The position numbers were made by a program, and so were the translations under genes. Source: Streptosporangiaceae bacterium (GTDB lineage Bacteria > Actinomycetota > Actinomycetes > Streptosporangiales > Streptosporangiaceae). Taken from it: a stretch of DNA of 6,626 nt. Shown here piece by piece: positions 5,001 through 6,626 of this stretch. The DNA is taken from NCBI GenBank assembly GCA_030039095.1, contig JASHQP010000551.1:1-6626 (forward strand), read 5' to 3'. Positions within the stretch are counted from its first letter, which is position 1. The number at the start of each line of letters is the position of its first letter. The notes under the pieces are model-generated. The model worked only from the letters and a program-made list of their open reading frames with translations. It was not told the origin of the DNA and did no database searches.

Positions 5001-6626
5001 TTCGTGTCGTCGTAGGTGAAGCCCGCCGCCTCGTCGAGGTTCACGTTGTCCAGGCTGGTGCTCGCCGTGGCCGTGGAGGTGGCGTCGGCCTGGCGCACGT
5101 AGAAGAACTCGGCGCCGTCGGCCGGGTTGTACCTGGCCATCGCCGCCACCGCGGAGTTGGACGGGGTCGGCGCAGCCCCCGTCTCGGTCTCGGCCAGCGG
5201 CGCCACCGACGTCTCGAAGTCGTTGATCAGCTTGTTCTCGCCGTACTTGGAGCCGACGATGTCGCTGCGGTCCGACGGCGTGCCGATCTCGCCGGTCTCG
5301 CTGATCGCCGCGCCGTAGTCATAGGACGTGTAGACGTCCGGATCGGGCAGCCAGCCCCAGTTGGTCCCGCCCACGCCCATGTAGTTGCTCTGCATGGTGA
5401 CGCCCTGGGCGATGTTGTTCTTGTAGTAGACGTTCTCGAAGTCCGGGCCGGTCATTGTGTAGCAGTCGGCGTACCCCGAGCCGCCCCAGCCGTCGAACGA
5501 ACCGCCCTGGAACTCCGGGATGTAGATCGGCATGCCGGTGTAGCTGGCGTAGCCGTAGGGCTGGCCGAAGTTGGCGGTGTCGGCGCAGTCGAAGCCGAGC
5601 GGGTAGTTGTCCTGGCCGCTGATGTTCACCGCACCGAGGCCGCTGGTGTAGGTCTGCGCGCCGCAGCACTGGTTGAACGTGAACGGCACGTCGATCCCGT
5701 CCGAGGTGGCCTGCTTCTCGAGGTCGGCCATGTACTGGTCGGCCGGGGTCCCCTGGCCGGTGTACTCGTTCTCGATCTGGTAGAGGATCACGTCGCCGCC
5801 GTTGGTGATCTGGTGCGGCGCGATGATCGCGTCGATCTCGGAGAACCACTGCAGCGCGGCGGACAGGTACGGCTCGGTGTCACTGCGGTAGCCGTTCGGG
5901 CTCGTCAGCACCCAGGACGGGATGCCGCCGCCGTCGGTCTCCGCGTTGATGTACGGGCCCGGCCTGGCGATCACGTACAGGCCCACCTGCTGCGCGAGGT
6001 TGAGGAACTCGTTCATGTCGCGCACGCCGGTGAAGTCGTAGACGCCCGGCGACGGCGATGTGTAGTCCCAGTTGAAGTACACGGTCACGGCGTTGTAGCC
6101 GTCGGCCTTCATCTTCTGCAGGTCGTCGAGCCACAGCGATGGCGACGGGGTGCGCCACGGGTCGAACTCCCCCGCGGTGACGAACACCCGGTTCCCGCCG
6201 ATCTTCAGCGAGTACTGGTCGTAGCTGACCTGCTGCGGCCTGCCGCGCAGCACGTCACGCGGCGGCGCGATCGGCTCCGGCGTCACGCCGGCCGACGTCG
6301 CCGCGGGGCCGGAGGCGCCGGCCGAGGTGTTGGCCGTCACGGTGAACGTGTAGCCGGTGCCGTTGGACAGCCCGTCCACGATCGCCCAGTCGTTCGGCAC
6401 GTCGGCGGTGACCGTCTGGCCGCCCGAGGACGTGACCGTGTAGCTGACCACCTTGGCCGCCCCGGTGGCCGGCGGGCACCAGACCACGGTGGCCGAGGCC
6501 GCGCCGGCGATCGCGCGGACGTCGGCGGGCGCGCCGACGGTGGACGAGCCCGCGCCCGCCGTCGTCGTCGCCGGGCAGGACGCGTCGCTGCCGGATGGCG
6601 TTAGGTGCCCGGCGCCGGCGTCCTGG
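2066..6626 (-). CDS. Modular secreted GH35 beta-galactosidase, fungal-type core (5' end outside window)
   Basis: The frame is open from the right edge to TAG at 2068-2066, giving 1519 visible residues; the start lies outside. The enzyme should remove terminal beta-galactose from oligo- or polysaccharides with retention, outside the cell. Visible domains: Thr/Ala/Gly/Ser linker (about 1-30); fibronectin type III (31-116); GH35 catalytic barrel (about 122-470) with acid/base E287 in QIENEY and nucleophile E371 in IPEFQGG; GH35 domain 2 (about 471-785), interrupted by a beta-sandwich module at about 528-664; two jelly-roll domains of the BetaGal_dom4_5 type (about 880-1189), including LYASDYGYGHG and YRAFIYVNGW; a NEW3-like Ig domain (about 1216-1328); and a C-terminal module (1329-1519). 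Cys347 and Cys388 fall where large fungal GH35 enzymes have conserved cysteines and may form a disulfide. No LPXTG motif or C-terminal membrane anchor is present, so it is probably released. A GTG at 6487 is in frame but cuts through the first strands of the fibronectin domain and is not the start. The signal peptide is not visible; secretion is inferred from architecture. Confidence 0.93.
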   Translation of the reverse strand, partial: QDAGAGHLTPSGSDASCPATTTAGAGSSTVGAPADVRAIAGAASATVVWCPPATGAAKVVSYTVTSSGGQTVTADVPNDWAIVDGLSNGTGYTFTVTANTSAGASGPAATSAGVTPEPIAPPRDVLRGRPQQVSYDQYSLKIGGNRVFVTAGEFDPWRTPSPSLWLDDLQKMKADGYNAVTVYFNWDYTSPSPGVYDFTGVRDMNEFLNLAQQVGLYVIARPGPYINAETDGGGIPSWVLTSPNGYRSDTEPYLSAALQWFSEIDAIIAPHQITNGGDVILYQIENEYTGQGTPADQYMADLEKQATSDGIDVPFTFNQCCGAQTYTSGLGAVNISGQDNYPLGFDCADTANFGQPYGYASYTGMPIYIPEFQGGSFDGWGGSGYADCYTMTGPDFENVYYKNNIAQGVTMQSNYMGVGGTNWGWLPDPDVYTSYDYGAAISETGEIGTPSDRSDIVGSKYGENKLINDFETSVAPLAETETGAAPTPSNSAVAAMARYNPADGAEFFYVRQADATSTATASTSLDNVNLDEAAGFTYDDTNAALDYSGDWTHAGASAGYTSGDYDQTESWSTEAGASMTVSFTGTAVQWIGPKNTNGGIADVYLDGTLAGTVDTYSPAGKLFQQVLFSKTGLAAGSHTLQIVVTGTENSASSADTVVIDAINVPTAAQQADFFPAIPQQPGTSITLDGRDSRLLTANYDFAGQHLVYSTSELDTQASIGGRSVALFYDPAGTDGETVFQYSSQPAVKVLSGSVQTTWDASADQLRLDYTLGGLAEVAVTGGGRPPLLLLLADTSAAEGFWPESTAEGQALVEGGYLVRTAVTRGGALALTGDTSQAGPLAVWAPAGVTGVTWNGQPVAVTTGADGSLQGSVTGPVPVSLPTLTNWKFSSETPEAQPGFDDSSWTLADHPVSNASSPSTPVLYASDYGYGHGFVWYRGHFTATGTETGVTLTADGIAPTGAFSVWLNGAFLGSSSAAGSTTGTFSFPAGALRPGKDNVIAVLVENTGNPEGPSGEKAGLYSAALNGSSAPITWRLMGDPGGTTLQDPVRGVMNPAGLYGSDNGWDLPGYPDQDWQSVTLPDSWPARGVPPGIGWYRTSFSLSLPSHSYVPIDVQIGGPGPGAGTADYRAFIYVNGWLIGRYVNNVGPQHQFYVPAGILNDHGANTLAIAVWGLDAAGGGLDQVSLVAIGNQAGGVPVQPVASPGYSPAVYGPPTPPQPTLAAISSSALADGTFTVRATLRNPTGQPLSGASVALSVPSGWTLSPAGPASLGTVAPGGSASKTFSVTAPSSGLTAGTVNLLATATYQGRPGGAAATLQNAAQVEVPAASLAATYNNDGITDNADPDPSSGFIGFDGEGTTFSAEGLAAAGLAPGTSVSSGGLTFTWPDAAAAEPDNTMAEGQTIAISGSGASLGFLAAANNSAESGTGTIYYTDGTTQSFTLDVGNFWYPSGQDGNPDNVQVAGVDYANYPTGSSGHEVYVFEQSVPLAAGKTVAAVTLPSLGSVTGYNAALHVFAMAIG
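2069..2641 (-). other. C-terminal beta-rich module of the GH35 protein, likely accessory/carbohydrate-binding
   Basis: The last 191 residues (visible 1329-1519) form a unit distinct from the NEW3-like domain before it. It opens with YNNDGITDNADPDP and FDGEGTTFSAEGLAAAGL, continues with a Trp-containing strand (GLTFTWPDA), an YYTDGTTQSFTLDVGNFWY strand pair, and ends in the hydrophobic HVFAMAIG. From memory, similar tails close many secreted actinobacterial glycosidases, often after a NEW3-type domain. The acidic Asp-rich opening could bind calcium; this and sugar binding are inference. No sorting signal follows it. Confidence 0.55.
4634..5044 (-). other. Beta-sandwich module nested inside GH35 domain 2
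   Basis: Visible residues about 528-664 interrupt GH35 domain 2. The preceding strand FFYVRQADATSTATASTSL and the following GTSITLDGRDSRLLTANYDF are adjacent or nearly so in the large fungal enzymes, where a short Leu/Pro-rich loop joins them. The inserted part reads as a complete small jelly-roll: YSGDWTHAGA, a Tyr/Thr-rich strand, SMTVSFTGTAVQWIGPKN, GIADVYLDGTLAGTVDTYS, KLFQQVLFSKTGLAAGSHTL and DTVVIDAINV. The pattern FTGTAVxWIG, VYLDG, GxHTL and VxIDA is that of galactose-binding-like accessory modules found in many secreted actinobacterial hydrolases. Ligand binding is inferred. Confidence 0.65.

Noticed and set aside
6485..6487. GTG as the start codon of the GH35 protein
   Set aside because: It falls inside a beta strand of the FnIII domain (before VWCPP), no ribosome site precedes it, and the frame stays open with domain-like sequence to the window edge.
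3809..6604. A 931-codon open frame on the plus strand, antisense to the GH35 gene
   Set aside because: Its product is Val/Arg/Gly/His-rich with no recognisable motif or fold pattern, while the opposite strand encodes conserved GH35 catalytic motifs throughout. Long antisense frames are expected when third codon positions are nearly all G or C.
2066..6626. A polysaccharide utilisation or biosynthetic gene cluster built around the GH35 enzyme
   Set aside because: The only neighbours visible are a convergent amidohydrolase and a divergent membrane protein with no sugar-related motif; no transporter, regulator or second glycosidase is in the window.

Overview
This is a very GC-rich window (my visual estimate is about 70%, not counted). 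Codon third positions are almost all G or C, Shine-Dalgarno sequences are strong, and the encoded proteins look like those of a high-GC soil actinomycete of the Streptomyces/Streptosporangiales/Catenulispora type. The genus cannot be fixed from this sequence.

Three genes account for nearly all of it. A polytopic membrane protein of unknown function reads leftward from 592 and runs off the left edge. A 185-bp intergenic region (593-777) separates it from a divergent gene at 778-2022, which encodes a 414-residue metal-dependent amidohydrolase with an intact metal-ligand set. After a 43-bp convergent gap, the rest of the window is one very large leftward gene whose stop codon is at 2066-2068. 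It runs off the right edge, so its true start is not visible.

The large gene encodes a modular, probably secreted glycoside hydrolase family 35 beta-galactosidase, of which 1519 residues are visible. In order it shows a Thr/Ala/Gly/Ser linker, a fibronectin type III domain, the GH35 catalytic barrel with both catalytic glutamates, GH35 domain 2 interrupted by a roughly 135-residue beta-sandwich module, two jelly-roll domains, an Ig-like NEW3-type domain and a C-terminal beta-rich module. The GH35 core resembles the large fungal enzymes (Aspergillus/Penicillium/Trichoderma type) more than short bacterial or plant ones.

Nothing here ties the three genes into one pathway. The lactase-like enzyme would act outside the cell on galactosides or plant polysaccharide side chains, the amidohydrolase is cytoplasmic, and the membrane protein is unassigned. 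No RNA gene, mobile element, CRISPR array or phage feature was seen. The points most worth a second look are the module nested inside GH35 domain 2, the fungal-type core with extra modules at both ends, the interrupted palindromes in the divergent intergenic region, and the G-tract cluster at the convergent junction. I do not see clear evidence of a new multi-gene system.
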